Assembly (NCBI RefSeq): GCF_000004825.1
Contig: NW_008805063.1
Location: 124,857-188,856 of the forward strand
Reading direction: 5' to 3'
Source: Heterostelium album PN500
Lineage: Eukaryota > Evosea > Eumycetozoa > Acytosteliales > Acytosteliaceae
Length of the DNA stretch: 64,000 nucleotides
The notes under the pieces were generated by a model. The model did not search any database and was not told where the DNA came from. It worked only from the letters and a program-made list of their open reading frames with translations. Positions 21,772 through 32,529 of this stretch are shown piece by piece. The position numbers were made by a program, and so were the translations under genes. How positions within the stretch are numbered: the first letter of the stretch is position 1; every line of letters begins with the position of its first letter.

Positions 21772-22265
21772 AGAAAATAAAATAAAATAAAATAAAATAA
21801 CATGAAGAAAACTAACTGTTGTATATAGTAGTAGATAAATAATCATTTCTCTCTCTTTAACACTCGAATAACAATTGAAATCATTATGTTTGTTTTGCAG
21901 TATCATGATCAGACAGTTAACGAAATTTTTCAGACAATTTCCTAAACGAGATGAGGGAACCGGTTTAATTTCAAAAAAAAAAAACAAATTTTTATTAATA
22001 ATTTATAAATTTAGAAGAAATAGAGGTAATAACTCTAGGATATATAGTTGTGGGAGACTGCAACCATTCGTAAGATCTTCAATGATTCCGATATCCGAAG
22101 AATGGGTATCTAATGTGTCAATGAATGTTTTGGTTTCAGTGATGAGAGATATTTCATTTAGAATCCTAACAGTTTTTAAAAATCATAAATAAACTTTCAT
22201 TTCCCTCAAGAAGGTGAGGGAGGAAATCATGTTCTTTATTTTGGCGCAATCAAATAAAAACAATT
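21772..22265. repeat. Second copy of the histone-cluster spacer
   Basis: Two blocks match the first spacer: 21772-21990 with 20306-20520, and 22182-22265 with about 20570-20655. Between them lies a histone relic that is missing from the first spacer. Together with the matching 3' flanks at 21662-21752 and 23358-23448, this shows a tandem duplication of about 1.7 kb carrying copies 2 and 3. Confidence 0.7.
22010..22192 (+). pseudogene. Relic of a histone-doublet gene (N-terminal part only)
   Basis: A short in-frame stretch reads RRNRGNNSRIYSCGRLQPF, then SNVSMNVLVSVMRDISFRIL, before a stop. This aligns with the first 60 or so residues of the functional doublets (RRSNNNRISSWET and TAMNIMVSMMRDLTLRIL in copy 1). 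The rest of the H2B half and the whole H2A half are missing, and no ATG lies at the expected place. It looks closer to copy 1 than to copies 2 and 3, so it is an older member left in the spacer. Confidence 0.7.
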
Positions 22266-22450
22266 TTTTTCATTTTGTTCTTAGAATTTGTAATATTAAT
22301 ACTTAGATCTTTGCTTTTTTTTTTTTTTGTTTAATTCTAAGAACAAAATGAAAAAAATTGTTTGTTATTATTAACACTTAGATTTAGATCTTTTTTTTTT
22401 TTAGTTAATTAATTAATTGTTATTTTATTTGTTTTTAGTAGATAGTCAAA

Positions 22451-23212
22451 ATGGGATATAGAAGAGGTAGAAGAAGTAATATTCCGAGGACATCGTCATG
22501 GGAGACTGCAGCCATTCATAAGCTCCTCAAGTCTATCCCAACTGATAGAAAAATGAGTATCTCTAATATGGCGATGAATGTTCTCGTTTCAATGATGAGA
22601 GATCTCACTCTTAAAGTGCTGTACAGTGCAAAGGAGCTTCTCACTTTGTCAAAGAGAAAGACTCTTACCACTAGAACGATTCATTGTGCAATACCTTTGA
22701 CGATGATTGATTGCGGTGAACTCACTAAACATGCAATCGTTAAGGGAATGACAAGAGTGGGAGCATATGATGATGAAGAAGAAGGAGATGGTGGAGGTTC
22801 AAAAAAGTCCAAGGAAGTATATATCATCAAGGCTTCAAAGATAAGAATGGCACTCAAGAGAACCGGCATGTTCCAACGTGTCGAGAAAATGGCTATGGAA
22901 TATCTTGCTGCGGTGATAGAGTATATCATTTCCGAAGTTTTGGAACTTGCCTATAACTCTTGCATACAATTCAAAAAATATGTATGTATCGCTAATAAAT
23001 TAGATATATTATTGGAGTGATAACTGTTATATCAATCGGATTGCGGTTGAACAGCAATAATTTACTAATCAAATCAAACACATACTAATCTTTAGAGAAT
23101 TATGGCTAGCCATATCAACACTGGAATCAGATCAGATATGGAATTGGATAGTTTGTTTAAAGACGTCACAATTGCTCAGGGTGGTGTACATGTAAACGTT
23201 ATTTACATTTAG
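22451..23212 (+). CDS. Fused histone H2B-H2A doublet, copy 3
   Basis: Exons 22451-22981 and 23096-23212 give 215 residues. It is nearly identical to copy 2 over the H2B half, the H2A core and the intron, with a linker shorter by ten residues. Exon 2 encodes SHINTGIRSDMELDSLFK and DVTIAQGGVHVNVIYI before a stop. Compared with copy 2, about 14 bases are inserted after GGTGGTGT and the former CAG becomes TAG, so the longer tail of copy 2 is cut off. The docking motif remains. The high identity of introns and flanks to copy 2 points to recent duplication or gene conversion. Whether copy 3 is expressed cannot be judged here. Confidence 0.75.
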
Positions 23213-23505
23213 ACCGGACCAGTAAAATCAAAAGTAGTAAAGAAATCTGAAGCTGCTAATGGTTATTGTTTTAAACTGATGATTCCAATTATCATTGGTG
23301 AACACAATTGTTGTTGTATAGATAATATTAATAAATGAAAAATACAATCTCAAAAACATTGCATTTAAATATTTGAAAGAAGAAACCCACTATTACTATT
23401 AATTGAATTTTTATTTATAACAATCAAAAACTTTTATTTTAAATATTTATAAAGAAAGAATGTCCAAATCCAAATTAAATTAGAAAATAAAATAGTTGTT
23501 TGTAT

Positions 23506-23991
23506 TTATCTATAATATGTTGGTCCATCCTCACAGGGAAGACTATCAATTTCCTTTCCACAGATGTAGGATGTCACTTTGTCAGCAAACTTTTGGCAGT
23601 TGAGATATGTCCAGTTGTAGCCCTCCTCAAAAGGAACCCAAGAACGTAGCTTCTTCCACGAGAAATTGACTGCACTAAACTTATGAGTTCTAATTTCGTT
23701 GGTATCTCCACACGTACGTAATACAGAGGTTCTTAGATCGCTGTCAACCTCAATGAGAATCCAACCATTCCCGAATGAGTGACGTATTTTCTGTATGCAT
23801 GCAAATTGACCGTTACTCAACTCGAGAATGACGCTCCAATGGTTGAAACGCACTCCTAGTCTGCAAAAAGCGATATAAATGTAAACGACACGAACATCCT
23901 TTTGGGAATCTTCTTGACGGATATCCTCTCTGTAATGAGTTTCAACGCTTCGACCTCCAGAACTACTGCAACTACTGCTACTACTACCCAT
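23506..23991 (-). CDS. Small protein with possible papain-like (PPPDE/LRAT-type) fold and myristoylation-like N-terminus
   Basis: The single-exon 161-residue protein starts MGSSSSSCSSS. Gly2 with Ser at position 6 fits an N-myristoylation signal, and the nearby Cys could be palmitoylated. The body shows VRFNHWSVILEL, with a His at the start of a strand followed by an alternating hydrophobic pattern, and later WTYLNCQKFADKV. A His in that setting and a later Asn-Cys-x-x-Phe motif are hallmarks of circularly permuted papain-like folds (LRAT, PPPDE and NC-domain proteins), in which Cys and His are catalytic. The overall match is weak, so function is uncertain: it could be a peptidase, an acyltransferase or neither. 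It lies next to the histone-doublet cluster on the other strand. Confidence 0.5.
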   Translation of the reverse strand: MGSSSSSCSSSGGRSVETHYREDIRQEDSQKDVRVVYIYIAFCRLGVRFNHWSVILELSNGQFACIQKIRHSFGNGWILIEVDSDLRTSVLRTCGDTNEIRTHKFSAVNFSWKKLRSWVPFEEGYNWTYLNCQKFADKVTSYICGKEIDSLPCEDGPTYYR

Positions 23992-24494
23992 TCCTTTTAA
24001 AATAGAGATATTTGTATATTATAAACTTTGTATTATTGAATAATAATTATTATCTTTAGTTGGAATAGAGTAAAACCAATACAATCAAATTAAATGAAGC
24101 ATTGATTTATTTAAGTATTTGTTGACCAATCACCCGTAATTAAAAAATTAAACTTTTAAGTTTTAAACAGTTAGTTGGTTTACTTTAAATAATTCACCTG
24201 AATTTTTTTTTTATTTAACAAATAAGTTTAATAGAGAGAATATTAGTATGATGTTACCTTCAAAAATATACTCTACAACCCCTCACCCAATTCTAAAAGT
24301 AGAATGTGATAAAAATAGTAGTAAACATCTATCTGATAGTGAGTTTATTGCTAAAAATAAACTTTATTTATAAATTATCTTCCCAATAATAAAAGGAATA
24401 GGATCATTCTTCAAACTCCCCAAATTTTTATTTAATTTTAATAATAATTTATATTTTAAAAATAAAAAAAGTATAAAAGGGCATCTAGATAGAT
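23992..24494. other. A/T-rich divergent spacer
   Basis: This spacer lies between two divergently transcribed small genes and probably contains both promoters. There is no open frame of note and no clear repeat. Confidence 0.5.
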
Positions 24495-24977
24495 ATGGAT
24501 CAAAGTATCATCATTGTAAGTAATACCAAAATACTTTTATTTATTATTATTTATTTGTTTAATTTTTATCTAATATTTTTTATATTTCTAATTTTTAAAA
24601 AAAAACAATAAAATAAATAGATACACCCAAACTCAAACTATCTCGTATGCAAAGATAATTTATTATATATTTCTGTAAGACAGTTTTTGCTGGAAATTGC
24701 TGCTGTATACTTGGATCGTGGGAAGCCAGGCCAACTTAAGTATCTAGCCGAGATAACAAAAGTCAATATTATTATACCCGGTCTTGGAAAGACTTCGACA
24801 AAATTTGGTTTCTGCGTTTACGCAGTAAGTCTAGAACTTTTTTTTTTGAAAACATAATTAAAACAATGATATGTATTTGGACAATGAGTTAACTAACTGT
24901 GATATATATTAAATTATTTGATGCATCTTTTTTGATTCTCAAATTAGGAACAAACCTTTAGTCTTAAGACAATATAA
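24495..24977 (+). CDS. Orphan small spliced protein
   Basis: ATG 24495 opens a 7-codon exon (24495-24515, then GTAAGT). It joins 24621-24824 and 24948-24977 in frame, giving 84 residues that start MDQSIIIIHPNSNYLVCKDN and end AEQTFSLKTI. Both introns have good GTAAGT donors and T-rich or standard AG acceptors. The middle exon uses mixed codons including G/C-ending ones, as real genes in this window do. The sequence suggests a compact alpha/beta protein with no signal peptide or membrane segment. I do not recognise a family. It could also be a remnant of a longer gene. Confidence 0.5.
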
Positions 24978-25600
24978 AGAATTGCTACACTTTTAAATTA
25001 ACACAAAATCTTAAATATTACAAACTTTTTTTTTTAAAAATTTTTTTTAAAGAATCTTGGTTTATCTGATTATCATTCATTAAACACAATCATCATCACT
25101 AACTATTCTTTCACTCTAACTTGTAGACGACTGAGTTTTATGTATGTTTATATTTTTTATAACAAATGTATAAGTTTAACTGCAATCAATATTCTTTTTA
25201 CTTTCTCAGAGTGATTATAACATTATATTTTCTTAAAAAGTAAAAAAGAATTAAAAGTAATCAATATTTGAGTATTTTCTACATATTAGTTATGACCTCA
25301 TAACTGTTAACTGATGCTGAATTCAAATAAATTAATTGAAAAAAAAAAAAAAAAAAAGGATAAAAAAAAAAATATAGAAGGGGTTGTTTGAAGAGTCATT
25401 TCAGTGTTGTTGGAGTTGTTTTGGGTGTTTTTGTTATTAATCAAAACCAACATAATCACATTTATTTTATTCGTGTGTTTTTTTTTGTAAATTTATTTAT
25501 TAAGTAATATATTTTTATTAGTTAAATTAATAATATTAGATTTGTGTAAAAATAATAATCTTGTTTTTTTTGGTTGTTAAGTTATTATTAGTTTTTGTAA
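24978..25600. other. A/T-rich spacer upstream of the TBC gene
   Basis: It contains poly-A and poly-T runs (25338-25372) and a G/T-rich stretch at 25380-25435 just before the leader of the TBC gene. No gene or repeat is seen. Confidence 0.5.
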
Positions 25601-27179
25601 ATGTCATCAGATCAACAACAACAACTGCAACAGCAACACCCAGGACAACTTAATAAACATGATTACAATGAAATGGTCGCTTGTGGTACCGTTGAGAAGT
25701 TGATTCTAAGTCCGACATCACTCTTGGATCGACCGAGCCAACTACCCCCTAAATCACAAGAAGAAATACTAAAACATCAAAGAGAATATGAAGAGATACA
25801 AAAGAAAGCTAAAAAGAAATGTAATTATTATATATCTAAGATTTTACTTTAAACAAACTCAAATCCTAACATTTTTATCTTGAAATAATATTAAAATAGT
25901 GGAAAAAGAAGCAAAAGATAAAGAACGTTTAGATATATTAAGAAAAGAAAAAGAGAAAGCATTGATTGAAGCAAGAAAGATATGGGAAGACGATATCATT
26001 CCAAATTGGAAAAAGTAAGTTTAGTTTGACTTGCTAAACTAAACAAGAAAGAGAGAATTTATTCTAATTTTAAATATTATTATTATTACAGGAAAGATGT
26101 AAAAAAGATAAAGGAAATTTCTTGGAGAGGATTGCCACCTGCTGTGCGTGGAAAAGTTTGGAAGCTATCGATTGGCAACGATCTGAGAATTACGAACGAT
26201 CTCTTTAATATTTCGTTGGGTCACGCCAACAATGCTCTGCATGTGTACAATAAGAATAACGATAGTAAGATAAAGTCGCATCAACTGACGACCTCGCCAC
26301 CCTCGGTGTTTGGCGCCAGTAACGGGGGCGCGTCCGACGTTCAGAAGCGAAAGACATCGATCAACGGAAGTGGAAGTAAGGATATCAGGTCGGCACTGGT
26401 CGATAGCACCGACAACGAAGATGTACTCGGATTGGAATCGACCAGTCTCGGTTTGATTCTGCAGGACATTCAAGATACATTCCCATCGCTGCTGATCTTC
26501 CAGAAGAGCGGACCGCTACACACGGACCTGGTCGACGTCCTCGGTGCCTATATATGCAACCGACCGGACATTGGCTTCGTGCCAGGAATGACATTCCTCG
26601 GTGCAATGTTCCTCCTAAACATGGATAAATACGATTCATTCCAATGTCTATCCAATCATATCAACAAGAATTGTTTCCTTCCATTTTTCAGACATGATCA
26701 ATCAGGTGTAAGTAACAGATAATTGTTATTTTTTTTGACAAATCATATATTTATATTTATGTTTATATTTATTAACTTCATGGTTGTTATTTTAGATGAC
26801 GAAATATTTAAATGCAATGGATAATACGGTGGAAGCGTTACTACCGAAATTACATAGACATTTCAAGGAGATTGGAATTTCAGCTAAAAATTATCTGATG
26901 GATTGGATCACCACTCTGTTTTCAAAGGCGTTACCACTCGATATCGCTACACGTATTTGGGATTTAGTGTTCTTGGAAGGCGAGATATTTGTATTTAGAA
27001 CATCACTTGCAATCCTACGAATGTTCCTCTCGGATTTGGAAACAGCAAACTACGATCAATGCATCGATCTATTCACACAACTACCACAACGAAAAATACA
27101 AGAAGACCAATTCTTTGAGGAGATCTCATCGATCGTATTGGATCAAAAGAAATTTGATAAACTTTTAGAATCAAAATAA
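25601..27179 (+). CDS. TBC-domain protein, TBC1D12/TBC1D14-like, lacking both catalytic fingers
   Basis: Exons 25601-25820, 25900-26014, 26092-26707 and 26796-27179 join to 444 residues. A Lys/Glu-rich coiled stretch precedes WRGLPPAVRGKVWKLSIGN and LRITNDLFNISL, which closely resemble TBC1D14 and TBC1D12. Later family landmarks are GAYICNRPDIGFVPGMTFL, NYLMDWITTLFSKALPLDIA and RIWDLVFLEGE. Active Rab GAPs carry an Arg finger in a D..RTFP motif and a Gln finger in a GY.QGM motif. Here these read DIQDTFP and GFVPGM, so Arg is Asp and Gln is Pro. I infer a protein that still binds a Rab but does not speed GTP hydrolysis by the dual-finger route. In animals TBC1D14 binds Rab11 and acts on recycling endosomes and autophagy. 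Confidence 0.85.
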
Positions 27180-27431
27180 TAATAATAACAATAACAATAA
27201 CATATTAATAATGGTAATAATAACAAAACAAACATATAGTTAGTTTAGTTTAGTTAGTTAATAATAAACATATAGATATATAAATATAATAAGTTTATAA
27301 TCAAATACTAGAGAGAGAGAGATAGACTTGGTATTATTATTATTATTACGATTTACAAATAAAATTGTTGAATTAACTGTTTTATTAATTACAAAAATAT
27401 GGGTTTGGGGGAGTTTCTCGCTTGAAGTTTA

Positions 27432-30400
27432 CTAAATATCATAGTCGTCAAGAGAGAGTGATGCTAGAATATCCTGAAGTTGTTGAGATGAAGATCCATT
27501 CATTTGAGCGATCGTTGGTGGATGATCCTGATTAAAAGGCTGTGGGTCAAAGAATAATGATTGTTGTTGATTGAGGTTATTGACGGTGTTATGGTTATTG
27601 TTGTTAAAATAGTTATCGGTTGAAGGTGTCGGTGATTGATTGAGATAGGCAAACGGTGATGTCAAATTGGTCAAAATCGATGGAAATCCTGACCATTGGA
27701 ATGGACTGTGTGTTAAATTATTATTGTTGTTGTTACTGTTGAATGTTGGTTTATTGTTGATAGTTGTAGTGTTGCTGTTAAAAAGGTTATTGTTGTTATT
27801 GCTAAATGGATCTGAGGTATTGTTGTTTGTGTTGTTGTTGTTGTTGTTGATACTGTTGTTATTGTTATTGTTATTTGTACGATGAAGATTATGTTTGGGT
27901 GGTGAAACAATGAGTTGATCAGGTGTTGGCATATTCTTTTGTCTAGTCTCTTTGACTAGATGTTTCTCATCATAATTTGGTGGAGTTGTTGACAAATAGA
28001 TCTGTTTCAGTAGGGAGTCTTGTTGTGATTGATGTGGATAGTGATTTGTCATACTGCTACTGGTGAAACCACTTGGAAGTGGCATGATGGGTGGATGATG
28101 AATGTGAAAATGATGATTGACCATAATGGGTTGTGATTGGATTGGTATAGATGATGAATGTGTGATAAATGGTGGTGGTGGTTGTTGTTGTTGTTGGTGT
28201 AACTGCTGTTGGTGATGATGATGCTGAAGATGTATAGGTATTGTATAGATTTGTTGTGATTGTAACTGTGGAATGTTGTTTGTCGGTTGTAAATTCTCTT
28301 GTTGCAATAACGATGGTGGTGGTAGTGCTGTCTGTAGTGTAATTGGTGTTGAACTAGTTGTAGGTTGTTGACTTGTAACTGTTGCTATAACTGTTGTCTT
28401 TTGGTTATTTTGATTACTATGACTATTTCCATTCATCATCATCAATGGAGGAGAAGAAGAAGAAGAAGTTGTTGGATTCGGTTGTCTTTGTTCTACATTT
28501 ATCAATGGAGTTGTCTTTATATGTAGTTTCTGTGGGGTTGTTGACATTTCTTTCTTTGGGTGTTGATGTTGCTGTTGCTGTTGTTGTTGTGGGTGCTGTT
28601 GTTGCGGTTGTTGAGTTTTCTTGTTACCACTATTGATATTATTATTTACTGCTGGTGTTGGTGTAGTAGTAGCTACCAAAGTTGGTGTAACACTTGCTGT
28701 TGCTGTAGCTGCTGTTGTTGTTGTTGTTGTCGTTGATGTTGATGTCGTTGCCTTTTTAGTTTTCTTCTTGATAATCTTTGACATTAGTTGTTTGGCAAGT
28801 GATTCCATCTCGGAACAACATTCACTCGTAAAGACATCGGTCCTCTTTGCAAACAATCCCAAGATGACGCTGGATCTTGTCTTTATCAGATCGTTTCCAC
28901 TCATCTTTTTCTTCATCGATTGCACAACGTTCTGATAGATGACCAACTTTACCTGCTCAGGCAAATCAGTGCGTATCGAATCGACAACGCCAATCAAGGT
29001 TTCCAACTGCTCGTTATCGGCATCCTGTCTCGATGAATTCAAATAGTCACTGGTCGATTTCTTCACCAGCGAACGCCAGTCGCTAACTAACTTTTGAGCG
29101 GCCAACAACTCTTTTATCTCGCCACTAGTTGATTCCAACCTCTCCAACAACACAATATAACTCTTACTCTCTTTCATAGCAATGAAATCTGTTGATTGTA
29201 ATCTCTGTTGATATCCATGTAATGTCGTAACAACCTCTTCATTAATCGCAACTGATTTACTATTATTATTACCATTACCATTACTATTATTACCATTATT
29301 ACTATTATTAATATTTTGAAATTGATTTAAATAACTATTTACTTCCTGTATTAATTCCTCACGTTTCTTTATCTTTTTCTGTTCTTCCAACTGTTGTCTT
29401 GCCAATTCTTTCTCTTTCTTTTGTTGTTTACTACTAATACTATTGCTATTATTTTGGTTATTATTTCCATTGTTATTATTACCATTGTTACCATTGTTGT
29501 TGTTATTATTACTGCTAGTATCTTTCTTTTCTTTTGAATCATTATTATTGCTATTGTTATTGTTGTTGTTTGTCTCTGTACTACTGTTACTATTTGCTAT
29601 GTTGTTGTTGTTACTGTTATTTGTTAGATGTTGCTCTTTAATGGTATACAAGAATTCAGTACTGTAAGCACCAACACCAAAACGGTTGGTAGCACGTACA
29701 CGAAAGTAGTAATCACCGATACCCAATGGCTGTGTTGTGAAATAGCTATTATGACCACGATATATGACATCGTAATTTTCTTGACCTTTCATCTCCAAAC
29801 AAAACTCCTGAACATTCGAACTACAAGACCATCTTAATTGAAGCTGTAAACATTTATCCTTAATATTTATCTTTTCTACCGATGGTTGTGTACATTGATT
29901 TGGTTTATCTAAAACAAAACAATTAATTAATTAATAATCATATTAATCATCATTGTAAATCATCATCTAACTATATATTATATAATACTTACTATTTGCT
30001 GCAAGTGGTTGTGTAAAAATATATTGTTGTTTAGATGGCATGTTCAAAAGTGAGTAAAAAGAGAGTGGTGAATTTGAATTGTTGTTTGAATCGTTTATAT
30101 TGAATTTACTGCTATTGTTGTTATTGTTGTTGTTGCTATTGCTGTTATATGTGTTATGACTTGCATGATGACTACAATAATTATTAGCAGTTGTACTACT
30201 ACTACTGGATGTTGTTGTGTTGAAATGAAGGCTATCGTTGTTATTACTGTTGCTATTGTTATCATCTTGATAATCCAATGAACTACTTATATACTGCGAA
30301 CGTTTATTACAATCTATGATCGATAGGAATGCATAGCGTAGTTCCTCCAGTATATAAGGATTGTTATTCTCATTCTTTCGTTCTTCAAATTTTGATTCTA

Positions 30401-30893
30401 TGTACATGTTTATCTTTTCATTGAGTTTACATTCATCGTCTACCAACGACTGGTATTCCCTCTCGTTATTGATTATCGCTTGTTTTATACTTTCGAAACT
30501 CTTACTTATATTCTCTGCTGTTGTTAAATTGCCAACTGTTGTCGTTGTAGTTGTTGGTGTAGATGATGAAGATGAAGAAGATGATGATGATGATGATGAT
30601 GATGATTTCTTTGCAGATGATGTATTTGATGATGTTGTTGTTGTTGTTGAAGCATTAGAATGTTTCTCTTTAACATAATAAAGACTTAGTTTGATTAGAT
30701 TTACATCATTCTTTTGCTCGTTGATTTGTTTTGTTAGATGTTGTACACGATGACCTATCTCATTCCACTGTTGCATCAACTGATTGAAATACTCATCGTT
30801 CGACAACTGTAAAACTTGGAATGATCTAAGTGATCTCCAATGATCATCTGACTTTGCTGTTGTTGTTGTTGTATTTGTACTTCGTGGTTTCAT
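27432..30893 (-). CDS. Fibronectin type III protein with Asn/Gln-rich tail
   Basis: Two exons (29993-30893 and 27432-29908) join in frame to 1,125 residues. The ATG at 30893 opens a helical segment (WRSLRSFQVLQLSNDEYF onward), then Ser/Thr/Asn runs. The splice leads directly into an FN3 domain (QLQLRWSCSSNVQEF, then IGDYYFRVRATNRFGVG, the F-and-G-strand signature). A Lys/Glu coiled coil follows, then a helical region (SGEIKELLAAQKLVSDW) faintly like TFIIS-N modules, then about 450 residues of Gln, Asn, His and Pro low complexity. There is no signal peptide, so this is an intracellular FN3 protein. Its function is unknown, and protein interaction is the only fair guess. The ATG at 30893 was chosen because the splice into exon 2 stays in frame. 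Confidence 0.75.
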
Positions 30894-32003
30894 TATTATT
30901 TATATAAAAATGAATAATAATATAAAAATAAAATACTAATAAACAAAAAAAAGAAATATAAACTAAACTAAAATAACCTAACTATTTTTGTTTTTGTTTT
31001 TTGATTGGTCTGAATTGGTTGGTTTGGTTTTGATTGTCAAATTTGATTGATGGATTGATTGGAATTGGATTGATTTTTAACAAAAAAAAAAAAAAAAAAA
31101 AAAAGTAGAAATAGATTTAAACAAATAAATAGAAAAGAAAATTATTTGATTTGTAAAAAAAAAAGAAAAAGAAAAAGAAAAGATAAAAACTTATATTGTT
31201 TTGATATTTTTAAAATCTAAATCTTATATCTGTACTCTATCTTATTTGTCTAAAAATTTAAAGATTTACACAAATTTTATTAATAAAATGAGGATTTAAA
31301 AAAATAAATTTATTTTTTTTTTTGATATTTTTTGCAAAAAAATTTTGAAGATTGCTTTAAATTAAATTGTACAAAATGTTGTTGTTATTGTTGTTGTTGT
31401 TGGTATTCTATCTAATCTATCTGGTTCATTTCTATTGCAAAACAAACAAATAAAAATAAAACCTTTATTATCTATTCTCTTTCTATTATAATAGAGAGTT
31501 ACACAGTAATAATAAAAAATAAAAATAAAAAAAAAGAAAAATCTTTGCAACTTTTTTTTTTTGTGTTGTTTTTTGAAAAAAACAAAATTAGTTTGAAAAA
31601 AATTCATGGTCCTCAAACAACCTTGCACACCTGCAACTGTTGCTTGTTTTTTTGTGTTAACTTGTATTCATATCACCACCAAATATTATTATTTATTATT
31701 TTAAGTTAAGTCTGACTCTGACTGATTTAGTAAAACAGTTAATTAACTTTTATTCATAAAGGTTTACTTTATTATTTTCTTTGAGAAATTTGTAAAAAGA
31801 ATAATTAATTCTCTTTAGAATTTTTTTTTTTTTAGATTTTTAGTGATAACTTAGGGTGAGTCAATCAATTAACTTGGCTTATTAGAAAAGATCGATCTCG
31901 AGATCACCAAACAAAGAACGGAATTTCTAGGAGTTTTTTTACTATTTTTTTCTAAAACTTATTTTTTTAGGTTGATACCGCCTCTCAAAAAAAATAACAA
32001 AAG
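30894..32003. other. Intergenic A/T-rich region upstream of the FN3 gene
   Basis: Poly-A runs (31081-31104), TTG-rich stretches and an unusual run of alternating TTGATTGG-type sequence (30998-31080) lie here. This is presumably the promoter and leader of the FN3 gene. No supported open frame. Confidence 0.45.
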
Positions 32004-32317
32004 ATTCAACTTACTGTTGGTGGAGTTCTTCCAGCATTGTTGGATGACTATACCTACGCTATCACTGTGGCGCCACTCAATTGTACAATCGAACAGACAG
32101 ATTGGCAAAGAGCGAACCATTTAGCTCGATACACCAATTCTATGCAGGCGTGAGTATAATTAAATTACAATCATTTCTGCGGGCTGCTTAACTATATATC
32201 ATTAATATCCTGTGTCGATCAGATGAAAAAGAGATACGTGGTCTTAAACTTGGATGTTTGGATATTGGTACCAATCTGTTCCATTCGGAGAACCAGACCT
32301 GTCCTATAGTACTTTGA
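32004..32317 (+). pseudogene. Fragment of an unidentified protein gene
   Basis: Two stretches read like real protein. 32004-32150 encodes LTVGGVLPALLDDYTYAITV and later DWQRANHLARYTNSMQ, preceded by an acceptor-like AAAAG. 32222-32317 encodes EIRGLKLGCLDIGTNLF followed by SENQTCP and a stop. Base composition is clearly above the intergenic background. No ATG is found upstream, and the splice that would join the two blocks does not keep a frame. It is probably the decayed remains of a secreted or carbohydrate-active protein; I do not recognise the family. Confidence 0.45.
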
Positions 32318-32529
32318 AAGAAGATTATCCGAAAATACTCATATCTTGGACTCAAAATGATTATCATTTATTTAAATCAAATAAAATAAATATTAATATT
32401 AAATAAGTATCTAAAATTATACTAAATCTAATTAATTCCACAATTTTAAACTATGAAAAATAATTAATGGGCTTGTAAAACACACACTATTTGCTGTATG
32501 CAAAATTTTTAATAGTGTTGTAATTCATA

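Noticed and set aside
27667-27885. Leu-rich protein on the plus strand
   Set aside because: This is the antisense of the Asn-rich tail of the FN3 gene.
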